Shown: positions 51,001-58,183, numbered from the stretch's first letter. The stretch: DNA of 64,000 nt from Tritrichomonas foetus (GCA_001839685.1 MLAK01000485.1:7104-71103), one strand, 5' to 3'. A program made the numbers and translations. The notes: generated from the sequence alone by a model not told the origin.

Positions 51001-53322
51001 AATTTCTTTGATGATAAAGTTAAATCATCACATGATGGAGGAGGTTCTGGCATTTGGGTTGCCAATGATAAAGTTTTAATTCAGCAAGGTAGTTATAATC
51101 ATTTAAGATTTGATAAATGTACATGGATTGATAATTCTGTTAAAGAATACGGAGGTGCATTTGCTTATGGATTCTCAGATACTGTTCTTTGTACCGAATT
51201 AATCTTTGCAGAATGTTCTTTCCAAAATAATGTTGCTCGAGGACAATTAGCTGGTGCAATTTATATTCGAACTAACCAATCAGTTCTTCTAAATAATTGT
51301 ACATTTTCTTATAATAAAGCCTCAGGAACAGGAGGAAATGGAGGCGCTATTGTTATTGAATCAAAATCAACAGATACACCATCAATTAATATTTTTGGAT
51401 GTTCATTTACAGGTGATAACGCTAAAGATGGAAATGCTATTTATGTTTTGCCATCAACAATAGATATTAATGTTACCGAATGTACATTTAATGATTGTGG
51501 TTCATATGGATCAGTTATTAAAGTAGAATCACAATCATTTACACTAGATACATGCTATATCATATTTACAACAGCTAAAGGTAGTAGAGGAATTGGATTT
51601 AATTCAAGATGTCTTGCAACTATTCGTGATAGTCAATTTATTCAATGTCGCTCCACCGGTGATGGAGGCGGCTTGTATTATCAAAATAACCTAAACTCAC
51701 AAAATGAAGAAGACTTATTAATTGAAGGATGCTTATTTGATAATTGTAAAGCTAACAATGGTGCAGCTATTTTAGCATATTTAGATTCACCAATTCAATT
51801 CCAAAATAACCTAATTTGGCATCATACTGAAGGTAAATTTATTATCTCCGTTTTCTATACATCATATGTTAATGAAACCATTGTTAAAGATTGTTATTTC
51901 GAACATAATTATTTCAATAAGGAAACTAATGGAGGAGGTAGTGGAATTTGGATTGCATGCGCTCAATATTTAGTTGAAGAAGGTACATATCAAAAAATTT
52001 CATTTTTAGGATGTACATGGAGAAATAATACAGCAGCTAATTATGGAGGAGGATTTGCTTATGGTAGAGGTTCAACAGTTAATTCTATAGAATTAGAATT
52101 TGAAGAATGTAATTTCATTAATAATACAGCCAAGATACATGGAGGTGCACTATATATTATTACTCAGCGCCCATTAAGACTGAATGAATGTTTCTTTGAT
52201 GGAAATACAGCTTCTCAAAGTGGAGGTGCAGTTTATTTCAGTAAATTTGGACTTGTTGATATTAATGATTGTAAATTTGCACGAAATGTCGCAGACGAAG
52301 CAGGAGCAATTTATGGTGAACCAAAAACATTATTCCGACTTCAATCATCTATTTTCTCAGATAATACTGCACATGTTCGAGGTTCTAGTCTTTTCTTAAA
52401 TAACTTTATTTCAGAAGAATCACAAGATAGTTATATTTCAAGTTGTAAATTTGGATTTGAAAAGAAACCAAGTCAATATCAAATTTATTTAACAGGCAAT
52501 AATGAAGGCCAATCAATTGTCTTTATGCATTGTTGTTTCACACATCATGGCGATAATGGAGAAACAGTTACGCATATTAATTCAAATATGGAAGGAACAT
52601 TAAATTTAGGAGAAGGAAATTGTTTCAATCTGAAAGAAGAATTATCATATTCAATTCTGAATACTTCCGAAGTTATTAAAGCTGACGGTATTTTTGAATG
52701 TAATACATGTGAAGTTCCAGAAATTGAAACATCCCCACCAACAAATATGCCAACCGCATCACCAGGTCCAACATACAATGAAACACCTAAACCAACTGAC
52801 GTTCCAATTCCAACACCTAAACCAACAATTGTTCCTGCAACACCAGAAGCAACTGAACCAGGTCGAACACCAGTTCCAACAATCTCAGGACATACCCCAG
52901 CACCAACAGCTATTGAAACACCAGATTCATCTGATAAAGACGATTCAGGTGGAGAATCCGGTAATATTAAATCTAAGAAATCTGGTTTAATAGCAGGAAT
53001 TGTTATTGCTTCTCTTGTTATTATCGCAGTGGTTGTTGTTCTTATTTGGATGATAGTTTGTGGAAATCTCCGCCCAAGTGGAGGGTATTATCCAGATAAT
53101 GATACCATGTCAGCATCAACCGTGAGTCGGACAAATGAAATGGAAGATGAAACAGTTAATGGAATTTCAGGTTTAACAGGTATTGAGTCAATTCACGAGG
53201 AGCCGATTTGGTCGGGAACAGCATCAGCAAATGGAAATCCATTATTTGAAGGAAATGCTGAAGATGATGAAGAAATTGCTGGAGCAATAAATGATTTTGA
53301 AGAAAGCTGGGCAGAAATTTAA
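39079..53322 (+). CDS. Giant Pmp-like surface protein
   Basis: This 4747-residue, single-pass type I membrane protein starts at the ATG at 39079; the frame is open six codons earlier only from TTG. MILLFLLGLKV is a short signal peptide. The ectodomain is made of short beta-helix rungs with GG[AG][ILVF] and C-x-F-x-x-N steps, as in chlamydial polymorphic membrane protein repeats and the trichomonad Pmp family. Twelve larger units each open with a GGxxGxW motif. A Thr/Pro stalk (TPKPTDVPIPTPKPT, about 4560-4610) leads to a membrane helix at about 4635-4660. An 85-residue acidic tail holds NPLF, an NPx(Y/F)-like endocytic signal. Bases 46229 and 47676 are N, leaving residues unresolved. Family members are linked to host-cell adhesion; that role is inferred here. 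Confidence 0.92.
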   Translation: MILLFLLGLKVHDFEETKRINPILLRNTYIQCNAINNQKEYKDMSISQNLLDCRSGEENVVSPLLISDITFESINCNNLLYTNGIDVTMDNCVLKKVRSSVVCPINFNEGVGKTATMRNTTISDCTAGNGNAPFSGMIMFNCERAIVQKMEIDLNVGSTDTGNGERGIQVHTGNKNVDFSDITIRNARGRNISNTAFPGGICINTIDSTITLNRLNIHTVDSTSCNEGCALQILQSTNTPITVMNSNFTNCGTTGFAVKCNGGPFIFKANIILFTDSNRNCEGLYFKPTGTFNSYIEDNQFIRCRGTSDSQSALLVSTKSELSIKGNTFDECYNTNNRCAHITSTGTLIFENNIFQNNPAGAYLLVISHTEDVLEIRSCKFFNNTCDDEFGGGTGIWFYRTTKYTIRLTDCIYENNYANRKSDQAVGGAFQISSKSNDNVNVEVLNCKFIGNKARYEGGAIAIQIKGYCKIEGCTFRDNIAGYVESSSQLLAGDRVAKGGAIFLDPTTQTDASINNEIIQCTFDRNTASDGGSAIYYRGTSNTQAKIILDATNKIYNSGEISEAINLGSTPSEKSEISNKIETGDFSSNEFPPNTVINYNGEVYEKVNNRDENSPEGNVFHFTSNLESVTLTNCVFRNCGTSGYVVVCDKDGCEFNGCIFEFDFLNESCGVLKITAKADITITNCQFIRCNSHQFSRGGLSIEDATGDVTFTKCLFDNCCGKNERAFGITCFHANLRPHHNITIQNFKIKLDENTNSSEGYQVYFGYTGSFNFKDNGVPSVVFQNYSFYNNTAGSKHGGGCGFWVQMVGSNVDQQKEMRINFLNCEWINNSAVHNHAPGTDPNRTGAYNGMGGGFQFGFTETNCRTELEFENCLFQTNQAEREGGALCIQTTQDCTITYCRFISNQASEGAGGVFINPDFVNNRVEEVREQRVDIMMSYFENNNGGTDGHALYMKGEKAEFRIINKNVFSNNGGNRGSTIYVASPEFEFENNEINFSNNASYSRGIELAVQASISLEHIVFTNCRCLNGNGGAILLSSPATQSSVLANDQEYIISDCQFINCGATYGGGLSIGNGVTHVAIKDSSFIGGEGSGSAIHIGQNIGNIKIQKSVKFINQTGAKFIIYSECDNLELNGNEFITEVENGGMAICIKYGTATIKNIFFEHLQYGIEVQGSAGQVTVENCIFSDFIRSRFERICDISNKNCRFINNTFNFSDNIKMRAVNINGNGDIVFSHNKLYKCGGDAQPAFYFNNMNAAAVEGSVVTINYNTFEQCNGGNNQKCYFEIVTKYDFNFDHNTLKDCTCNNYASHIDICGISSFTLTNFTMENVQTSSQFGGALGLWLRFRNEKNNAYIQGTFIFDRCNFRNNKAKLGGNNALGVGGAFNLGYGTNNGISTTFRNCTFENNKSDKEGGALGIQSKYHAVIQDCIFRNNFAGYSDKIQSSKGGAIYIDTENNGELDTCTISNCTFEGNTAKGENYGSSIYMKCVKTRVNITNKCVFRNNGGRENKGYAIYSEAHYLDISNSEFSQSDHQYGSSGILFNLAKTSTIRNVTFRNLNGRNDEYVSNSIYIMPTAENVEVEDCLYYKCGNHGGTYTIYDSGKNVIINKCNFTREDDDINTAIYKIVSVGSHTFTNIYIRNAYGDQGTIFYEPTIETGVSENFVMQYVNMERIKGQDYCAIYMAISNSQNIQLDHITVHDCIFDGRRIFGFNFGESVSEFTFDHFNFSKLNSRHEKSGGIGLYLDLKSHCLINFVNCTFVENLYPSNVGGGALHVGSDSVLSLAEVIIEECLFQNNHADHNGGAVSISTGYQTIITKCKFIGNQANGQGGAIYVNADDSQISEHMSSCLITNCTFDGNKVGNDERNSASAIYLISSHESSQFEITNDCKFLNSPGKTFIVSECKNLRIHSLLFQFNTINNAGRAIRLTGNGNSEISNVHFIKCAANGDGDAIMIDSDISSADIHDCIFEDVGRNGHSIVVKGSPVTITNNVFSYSSTADAGGAIHISVSGRVVVSDCQFIKMNGRNAVLRIASKSKDEEDFIISNLLFTECIGGNPSIFGINTMKPFTLTNVTIQNSPRSDYMCNFDFGGSADDLTPLLFDECRWINNNCSSKYGGGIGLWITNGANKPMRVEYTKCIFENNQALYPGNSGGKAKGGAIQDGFSVNTANKYLTFRECNFTNNQAGTQGGALAIETQLYFEIDTCSFISNVATSDGGAIFINADFCSGGLITQCKFVTNSIGSGNGINIRIEKSISSTQTSDIIIDGTNIMTPTTERGTLIYSNCKGLIVNNMKFVYTPTSNQAQSVVRAFNLGQHGSTTINNCTFINIAPTGLTDPDGAAIRIEKEAASCEILGCIFTDCGKNMQKSRYAIRSEGYKVIFTNNVIXFTNTNEAIGGIATFNYSAFSVLDSEFKNCQNNGNGGGVAYNPNKNNFRPELCNVELIRCIFDNCGGGNGRAAFGKLAKYTTVQNCTFKNMKGKGYIFTWGHEDSPQAQAVMDNVIFMDNSADCGDGGGGSGLWYSQVGTLTLRNCQFIRNSLTNSNANGGALGYAPSSKSLQNVELIFVECLFEDNEVQGDTNGSALWINSPIKPVFITDCIFNSSKAASAKFGGAIYITQNSKTITISGSTFNHVIAKNKGSAIYIEKGNENVEIKECSFIDCCGSNQNNIPVIYSEGKKVIFEKSTIEFSSTTKSSLGMDIYSRSILELVDSKFIRCWSNQNGGGLVYCNNKGAADQYQERIILSNVLFDNCDGSNGRALFGSSLVAATFEYITIQNTNSKTFYIFTWGHQQNNNVESVVIDHCKFINLSSNIPDHNGGDGGGIGLWMTDTNHLEFIDCEFIGCTSSQHGGAVAFSNNKAKQIPTTFTRXYFENNQAGGRSSTKATGYNGSALFINTQAPFTISQCNFSQHSISGYGGCIYVTSLNRHFTIVNTEFHHCQETTQGNGNAIYLEKGLIYASLTNCKFVDCGTKGSVIDSNCIELNILKNQFIECKGAVSLSIKYSNGLNVSNTTFKDNSHNDVGGAIFYEGAEEYRDIEVVSIVNCIFDNNNATNGCAFLIKPYTIPILKDLVIRNHRNGNFIFTVFYKDVLTDEVNISGCTFENNYFQQDPNNGGGSGFWVAVQKNTVTTPYPVTLHNCTFKHNQAANNGGALAYGQSDTLKNIYLTLNNCHFEDNFAGNQGGALHLNAQVQCVIEACTFENNYILNDNNKKEGGAIFFGDRAVTSIVSTLFLDCDDGGSAIVFTGKEIMIDGSTIEFDNVTTASRGIEFRNKAEIEILNSRFAKCSAFENNDDTQRRGGALYYDESISTQNTLSFILEDCEFDSNIADNGCALLIDISSPPEIRRCKIKNHNTGNYVFCIFFEEFQYSCELEECIFESNHYKNGQNAEDSGGSGIWIANQKEIAAGRTMQLLFNGCEFINNNASYCGGAFAYGRSDTVKGTELTFDSCIFNGNYAPTGGALWIITTSATVIQSCNFRNNVAGQKAGSVYIDAPAPLFTIEGSTFEYDSATSGNSLYVTSQVPNIVLHKNHFIDCGIQENVIVNDNKLIDYVENTIEFSYLEESCRGLNLKTSGEITIRNSSFLNCNISTNSEKGGGLVYQNENGGTDPEIIIITNCRFSSCLATVGCALYIKPKIIPEMSYNTIEDCKLGHHLLRFDFVNVGEYTLEGWTFKNNQASNSVLQDVDDGGASGIWIASTVQNENINANLTFKKCTWESNNSPYGGAFAYGKSNFVKQMNLIFDECLFISNKCKSNVAGALLIFTNAKIDIINCNFTNNKALGSQSSGGAIYFDDSSNAIVNIIDSYFTKNEAIDANALYLPRNLGLVTIQNCEITTNGNTGSTILSSCSDLYIQDSKIGFGAYTLSNRGLHCITKCVLTILHSSFENCNAQNDQSGQGGGIRYQVQNQIETRVEKIIIEDTKFINCKGQNGVALYLLATESVTFRKNTIQDCRQGGFILTIISQKYIDLFVIEGCIFKHNFFDDKVKSSHDGGGSGIWVANDKVLIQQGSYNHLRFDKCTWIDNSVKEYGGAFAYGFSDTVLCTELIFAECSFQNNVARGQLAGAIYIRTNQSVLLNNCTFSYNKASGTGGNGGAIVIESKSTDTPSINIFGCSFTGDNAKDGNAIYVLPSTIDINVTECTFNDCGSYGSVIKVESQSFTLDTCYIIFTTAKGSRGIGFNSRCLATIRDSQFIQCRSTGDGGGLYYQNNLNSQNEEDLLIEGCLFDNCKANNGAAILAYLDSPIQFQNNLIWHHTEGKFIISVFYTSYVNETIVKDCYFEHNYFNKETNGGGSGIWIACAQYLVEEGTYQKISFLGCTWRNNTAANYGGGFAYGRGSTVNSIELEFEECNFINNTAKIHGGALYIITQRPLRLNECFFDGNTASQSGGAVYFSKFGLVDINDCKFARNVADEAGAIYGEPKTLFRLQSSIFSDNTAHVRGSSLFLNNFISEESQDSYISSCKFGFEKKPSQYQIYLTGNNEGQSIVFMHCCFTHHGDNGETVTHINSNMEGTLNLGEGNCFNLKEELSYSILNTSEVIKADGIFECNTCEVPEIETSPPTNMPTASPGPTYNETPKPTDVPIPTPKPTIVPATPEATEPGRTPVPTISGHTPAPTAIETPDSSDKDDSGGESGNIKSKKSGLIAGIVIASLVIIAVVVVLIWMIVCGNLRPSGGYYPDNDTMSASTVSRTNEMEDETVNGISGLTGIESIHEEPIWSGTASANGNPLFEGNAEDDEEIAGAINDFEESWAEI
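40249..51957 (+). repeat. Twelve GGxxGxW superunits inside the Pmp-like gene
   Basis: The codons for a GGGSGIW-type motif start at 40249, 41470, 43081, 44284, 45415, 46606, 47527, 48406, 49240, 50128, 51037 and 51931. The later six units are about 280-300 residues each. In several of these the motif is followed by a conserved C-x-W/F rung, a YGGAFAYG or NGGALAYG rung and a second C-x-F rung. Copies are diverged at the DNA level, so these are old duplications. Confidence 0.8.
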
Positions 53323-53551
53323 AACATAAATCTTCTTCATTTCAATAAAAGTTAATTTTTATTTATTCATCATATTTTTTTCCCCAAATATTCCTCTTTT
53401 TATTCTTTCATGTGATTTTAAAATTGATGAATTCACATTTTTATTATTTTAATGATTTTGACATTAATTTCAGAGTTTGAATTCATGTTTATCATAACAA
53501 CTTACACAGCTCATTCAATGTTTCTTGACTAAGTAAATTATCTCTAAGAAG

Positions 53552-55129
53552 ATGAACTCAGAAAGTGCGAAATTTCCTGAACCAAATATTGCCAGAAAAA
53601 GTTAAAATCATTTCAATAGATTGTCGCGACTCTACTCACCCCTAAAAAAGATTCAGAGGGCTCCTTTAGCGTTACCAAAGTTATCAGGACGTCCTTCATC
53701 AGCACAAAAGGTAATTTTACCTCAATTAAAAAAATCCAATCTACAAAATGTTCAACCACTCAAAAGTGACGGAGAAAAACTATCTACATTTATTGTAAAA
53801 TATCATGTAGTTCGAAATCTAAACAATAAGGAAGAACTAAAAATGAGTCCATCATTAGCAAAATCTAAACCAGCTGATATTCCAACATTGTTTACTAATA
53901 AATGTAGAGCATGCTTTTCCTTTTGTGATTTTTCAAAACCCAGAGCAGATGAACGACTCAAAAATATAAAAACAGAAATTTTAAGCGAAATTTTGGAAGC
54001 AGTGAGATCACCAAACTTGACCCCTTACATTCTTGGAGAACAAGTTAGCTTTCTTTTTAGAATGATCTCAATCAATTTATTTCGGACTTTCCCATACATC
54101 AACATGTCACCTCCACCTGAATTGGTAATGGATAATGAATTCATTCATATTGATCTTATTTATCAGATTTTAGAAGAACTTTTATCAACAAAATTAATCG
54201 CAAAAATGCATATTTCACCATCAATTAATAATACTTTTGTTTTAGGACTCTTTCGACTTTTTTATGCTTATGATGTACGTGAACAAAAACGCGTAAAAGA
54301 TATTCTTTCTTTACTTTCCAATAATTTTCAATATGTTCGAATTTTCATTTTCAAACAAATTGATAAGTATTTGCAAATTTTTGATGATGAATTTAGATCT
54401 CCACATGTAATTCCTTATGTTTTAGAGCTTCTGGCTGAAATTTATCCATTAATTTCACAAACAATGAAAAATCCTGAAAAAATTATAGAATTGAAATTAC
54501 TTCCTTTATATAAATTAAATAGTTTTTCATCATTCCATAATACTCTTCTTCGAATTATTATGTTAATCCTACAAAAGAATCCAATGATGTCAAAAAATGT
54601 AGTTTTTTATTTATTCAGACATTGGCCGGTTTGTTCGGCACCAAAAATTGGATTTTTCTTTAATTCAGTTTCAACAATTTATGAAAGTTATTGGAAACAA
54701 ATTCCTTCTGAATTAACCAGTTCTTTATTTCTTTTGATTTCTTCTTTTTTCATTGTTCCTTCTGGTGACATTTCTCAACAATCTTTATTTTTGTTGTCAA
54801 CACCGCTGATGTTGTCTTTAATTAAAGGAATGAAGCCAAAAGTGATTAACACAATTTATCGAAGGGCAATTCAGGCTGAATCATCACATTGGATTGCAGA
54901 CACCAGGCATTTTGCTCTAGATTTGGTAAATCATTTACAAGGCAGTTTTTATATGCTCGAAAAATCAGCCACAACTCTTTCTGAAGAAGATAGTTTCAAT
55001 GATGAAAAAAAGAGAAATGAATTTTGGGCAAGAATTACTGGAAAATCTCCTGAGATTCAAGCAGGACCAATTCAATTTTATCCACTTGCTCAGGCAAGAT
55101 CTCAATCATACCATTTAATTAATGTTTGA
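53552..55129 (+). CDS. PP2A regulatory subunit B56-like (start uncertain, in-frame UAA near 5' end)
   Basis: The long frame 53621-55129 (about 502 codons) matches B56/PR61: IPTLFTNKCRACFSFCDFS at the family start, LIYQILEELLST, FVLGLFRLFYAYDVREQKRV, YVLELLAEIYPLI, LLRIIMLILQKN and VVFYLFRHWPVCSAPK (family: ...KYWPKTHSPKEVMFLNE). It forms a solenoid that directs PP2A to substrates. The frame has no ATG until 53843, which would trim about 74 residues that look coding. Upstream, ATG at 53552 is in the same frame but is separated by a TAA at 53603. TCATTTCA, initiator-like, sits at 53608-53615, just before TTG 53621. Possible readings are start at 53843, a non-AUG start, an unseen intron, or a sequence error. 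The family identity itself is solid. Confidence 0.75.
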
Positions 55130-55189
55130 TATGTAAATGTTTTTTTTTTTTATTTTACTTTTATTTTTATTTAATTTGATTGTATTGTG

Positions 55190-55208
55190 TTCGATATTTA
55201 ATATCGAA
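55190..55208. repeat. Palindrome between convergent genes
   Basis: TTCGATATT and AATATCGAA form a perfect 9-bp-arm palindrome with one central T, in the 3' gap between the B56 gene and the convergent TIG gene. It is a candidate 3'-end structure for either transcript. Confidence 0.7.
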
Positions 55209-55289
55209 ATATAAAATAGGTTTTCTTTTCTTCATCTTGATGTTTTACTGTGCTAGAAGTGTCTTGAGATCATGCAAAAATATTAGACT

Positions 55290-55817
55290 CTAAAGAGGCC
55301 TTTCAATTAATGGAATCGATTCTTCATTGTGTTCTAAAATTTTTTCTTTTGATTTACTTAATGCTTTCCATTTGAAAACTCCAATCAATGGAATTAAAAT
55401 CAATATTGCAATCATTAATGATCGAAACTTATGAAATTGTTTATTAATGGAATAATTTTTAATATAATAAAATTGTACTTCATCTGACCAGTTTTTATTA
55501 TTAAATGAAACTTGAAGTATAGTTTGTCCTGGGTAGAATGGAGGTGATCGGCATGTCACATATTGTTCAGTATAATTCCATGCTCGAATTTGTATGTATC
55601 CGAATCGACAATAAACATGATATAAGTTTTTGGGTACATGTGGAGAAACATGAAGAACTATATAAGTACCACCTTCTTCAGAACCTCTATTCATTGTATA
55701 ATTAATAATCTTTGGATACGGAATTATAGTATCATTGCTAAGTTTTATTCTATCACTTTTATTCGAATTTGACGTAGTTATTTTCAACCAAAAATGGAAC
55801 AAACAAAACAACATCAA
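55290..55817 (-). CDS. Small TIG/IPT-domain membrane protein
   Basis: The 175-residue protein has an N-terminal hydrophobic leader (MMLFCLFHFWLKITTS). One IPT/TIG immunoglobulin-like domain covers about residues 34-118, recognised by EEGGTYIVLHVS, YCRFG, VTCRSPPFYPG and LQVSFNNKNWS with a Cys pair. A membrane helix (LMIAILILIPLIGVFKW) and a short charged tail (HNEESIPLIERPL) follow. Several N-x-S/T sites occur in the ectodomain. It is a surface or endomembrane protein of unknown ligand. The short ectodomain, with a single TIG, sets it apart from multi-TIG receptors. The start fits: TCACTTCATGATTTG precedes the ATG. Confidence 0.75.
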   Translation of the reverse strand: MMLFCLFHFWLKITTSNSNKSDRIKLSNDTIIPYPKIINYTMNRGSEEGGTYIVLHVSPHVPKNLYHVYCRFGYIQIRAWNYTEQYVTCRSPPFYPGQTILQVSFNNKNWSDEVQFYYIKNYSINKQFHKFRSLMIAILILIPLIGVFKWKALSKSKEKILEHNEESIPLIERPL

Positions 55818-56207
55818 ATCATGAAGTGAATACTTTCAATTTTCATCAGTTCGAATTCTGATGAATCGCCCATATAAACCCTGAAAAAAATCAAAAGCTC
55901 AGATACATGAATACTAAAGATGACATTATCTTGAGATGCTCAATATACAGAACATATTTAGCTAGATATATTTAATAAGTCAGCGAATTATATATTAACA
56001 ATAATAGATTTTCTAATTGCTACATTTTTTACTGAGAAATACTTTTCTCACCGAAAAGCGAGATTTTTCAATGCGTGGTGAATAAACTATTGAAAATGTA
56101 AGTATCGGAATTTTTTTGAATATTTTATTCTGAAAGAAAAGTTTTATTTTCTTCTTAATTTCTATTAATAAATCATTCAAAAAACACCAAATCGATCTTC
56201 ATCACTC
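55818..56207. other. Intergenic, about 390 bp, divergent promoters
   Basis: This spacer lies between the divergent TIG and tetraspanin genes. The TCATCACTC before the ATG at 56208 fits the initiator. No other feature is seen. Confidence 0.55.
56199..56207 (+). promoter_or_regulatory. Initiator-like element of the tetraspanin gene
   Basis: TCATCACTC abuts the start ATG, matching the TCA-pyrimidine form and the very short 5' leader described for trichomonad genes. Confidence 0.4.
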
Positions 56208-56909
56208 ATGGGATGCTGCAGATTTAGACAAGTCAAAGAAGAGAACGAAAAACGCCTAATGACCAAAACATTCGAAGCATGTGTTATTCTCCAATCAATC
56301 GCTGTCATAGTTTTATGCCTTATTTCGATATATTATTTCAACTCAATCAATATTAGTCGATATTTGCCAGTAGATATTGTTACAATGTTTATTGCTGTTA
56401 TATTTTTAACATTAATCATCATCGTTGTTGGCTGGGCGGCTGCCAGAAGTAATACTACGTTTGCGTGGTTTTTCTTTCACCTTTTTATGGTGGCTTTATT
56501 GGTTATTGAAATTGCCGTATCGTTATTTACATCAGACCTATCCGGATTTTTGAAGGCTGCCGAAAATATATGGAATAACGATTTGGAAGATCGAAGGGAC
56601 TTACAAATGAACTTGCTTTGTTGTGGATTTTTGAATTACACTCATCCAGATGAAAATAATCAATGCCCGCCGAGTGCAAGTTCAAATTGTGAAGAAAAAT
56701 TAACATCAATTTTATTGACTTTACGAAATACTGCTACTGTTTCAATGTTTATTTGTTTTGTGATTGGTCTTTTCTTTGATTTTGCAGGTTGTGCAATTTG
56801 CTTCAATCCGGACATCATCACAGTTGCTGATCATGAAAGGGAAATGAGCGAACTTGCTGCCCAGCAGATGGAGATGGAAACATTTACAAATCCTTTTTCC
56901 ACTGCTTAG
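56208..56909 (+). CDS. Tetraspanin-family protein
   Basis: The 233-residue protein has four hydrophobic helices (about 22-45, 55-80, 88-110, 178-205) and cytosolic ends. The large loop between helices 3 and 4 contains LLCCGFLNYTHPDENNQC and a further Cys (NCEEKL), that is, the CCG motif and four-cysteine pattern of tetraspanins. The N-terminus MGCCRF has Cys residues near a Gly-2 that could be acylated. Tetraspanins organise membrane microdomains, and trichomonad members are known on the cell surface and vesicles and respond to host contact. The specific role here is inferred. Confidence 0.88.
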   Translation: MGCCRFRQVKEENEKRLMTKTFEACVILQSIAVIVLCLISIYYFNSINISRYLPVDIVTMFIAVIFLTLIIIVVGWAAARSNTTFAWFFFHLFMVALLVIEIAVSLFTSDLSGFLKAAENIWNNDLEDRRDLQMNLLCCGFLNYTHPDENNQCPPSASSNCEEKLTSILLTLRNTATVSMFICFVIGLFFDFAGCAICFNPDIITVADHEREMSELAAQQMEMETFTNPFSTA

Positions 56910-57430
56910 AGTTTTTTTTTTTTTTTTGTGTTTTTTTATTTAATATTATATGTCATATTATAAAGTTTCTATCTATCTCCTTTTTCTCTATTTTTATGAG
57001 ATAATTTATTTTAAAGTGTGACCAGTTTTACCGTGAACATTTAAGGTCAAATGAAAAGTCAAATTAACGAAAAGTGTTCACGATAAAACAGATCGCAATT
57101 TATTTTTCATAGAAAATTAAATATACATGTGTTAAATAACAAAATTATTTCATGATCTGTGAAACCAAAGCACTTAGAGAACAATTAATTGGATTCAGTT
57201 GTACATCTTTGCGAAAAAAAATCATTCATAAATATTATAATGTTGTGAAAATGTGGAGCTTTATTCATATATATGTATATATTTACCAAAATTTACACAA
57301 CGCTATATTATGCATATCAATATTCATTCGAAAATCAACTTTAAGGAAATTTGAGATTCAGATTACAGTGATGGGGAGGTGAAAAAAAGTGTCTTTTTGA
57401 CCATAAAACCGAAAAAAGGAAAGTCGAAAA
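56910..57430. other. Intergenic, about 520 bp, with dispersed repeat
   Basis: This contains the 56-bp dispersed element (57047-57102) whose right part forms an imperfect inverted repeat with 57017-57040, and a poly-T run after the tetraspanin gene. No coding frame is supported. Confidence 0.6.
57017..57102 (+). repeat. Dispersed 56-bp element, copy 2, flanked by an inverted copy of its end
   Basis: Bases 57047-57102 match 19357-19412 at about 48 of 56 positions. The segment at 57017-57040 (GACCAGTTTTACCGTGAACA core) is the reverse complement, with about five mismatches, of 57072-57097, so the element can fold as a large hairpin. The 19-kb copy has only the right arm. Confidence 0.7.
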
Positions 57431-58183
57431 ATGTCTTTAAGAAAAGCTACGTCCAAAAGTCGATCTTCTTTTTCATTCGGAAATGAAGGCCCAAAACGCG
57501 GGACTGGAAAATTTAAACCAACACCAACTCGACAATCAAAAACAATATCCTCAAATTTAGCTCCAAGAGCCATTGGCCATCGTTTAACAGATCCTCCAAG
57601 AGCAGCCACATCTTTTGAAACAACAAGGCCCGGGAAAACTGTTCCCTTAGTTGTCGATAATAATAACCATGTCATTTTTTTACCGAACGAAGGACCAATA
57701 AATGGTAATTCTCTCCCACATAAAAGAATTTCCAGTACTCCATTATATATGCCAAACGAAGGTCCAATTCGAGGCAAAGGTCAGATGCAAACCAAAGATT
57801 CTTTGAACGGAACAATTCATGATCAAAAATGCCTCAAATTAGTGAATGAATTCCGAAGTACTTATCATCTTCCTCCACTTAAATATTCCAAAGTTCTTTC
57901 AGACATAGCAATGAAGCACACACTTGACATGCTACATAAAAAACTTCCACTTGGACATGCTGGATTCCACGAAAGACATGCTCAAGTTCCATATGCATCA
58001 TCTGCTGGCGAAAATGTCGGATATGTTGATGGATATTCTGATCCTATCCAAGTATTGGTTGATGGGTGGATTAAATCCCCAGGACACCGGAAAAATTTGC
58101 TTGGAAATTTTAATCAAGTTGGACTTGCTTTTGCAAATATTGGAGCGTTGTGGTATGGTACACAGTTTTTTGCACTGATTTAA
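57431..58183 (+). CDS. CAP/SCP-domain protein with basic N-terminal repeats and no signal peptide
   Basis: The 250-residue protein splits in two. Residues 1-125 are basic and disordered-looking, with three NEGPxxG repeats (EGPKRGTGKF, NEGPINGN, NEGPIRGKG) 45-80 residues apart and no hydrophobic leader. Residues about 130-250 form a CAP domain: CLKLVNEFRSTYHLPPLKYS, GHAGFHERH, SAGENVGY and SPGHRKNLLGNFNQVGLAFA. These supply the His-Glu-His-Glu cavity residues. CAP proteins are usually secreted, so a leaderless form with an added basic region suggests a cytosolic or axoneme/cytoskeleton-bound role. That is inference. The family bind sterols or act in defence in other organisms. Confidence 0.85.
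   Translation: MSLRKATSKSRSSFSFGNEGPKRGTGKFKPTPTRQSKTISSNLAPRAIGHRLTDPPRAATSFETTRPGKTVPLVVDNNNHVIFLPNEGPINGNSLPHKRISSTPLYMPNEGPIRGKGQMQTKDSLNGTIHDQKCLKLVNEFRSTYHLPPLKYSKVLSDIAMKHTLDMLHKKLPLGHAGFHERHAQVPYASSAGENVGYVDGYSDPIQVLVDGWIKSPGHRKNLLGNFNQVGLAFANIGALWYGTQFFALI

Noticed and set aside
53552..53640. GT-AG mini-intron (19 nt) in the B56 5' end
   Set aside because: Removing GTTAAAATCATTTCAATAG shifts the frame into an early stop, so it does not restore the gene.
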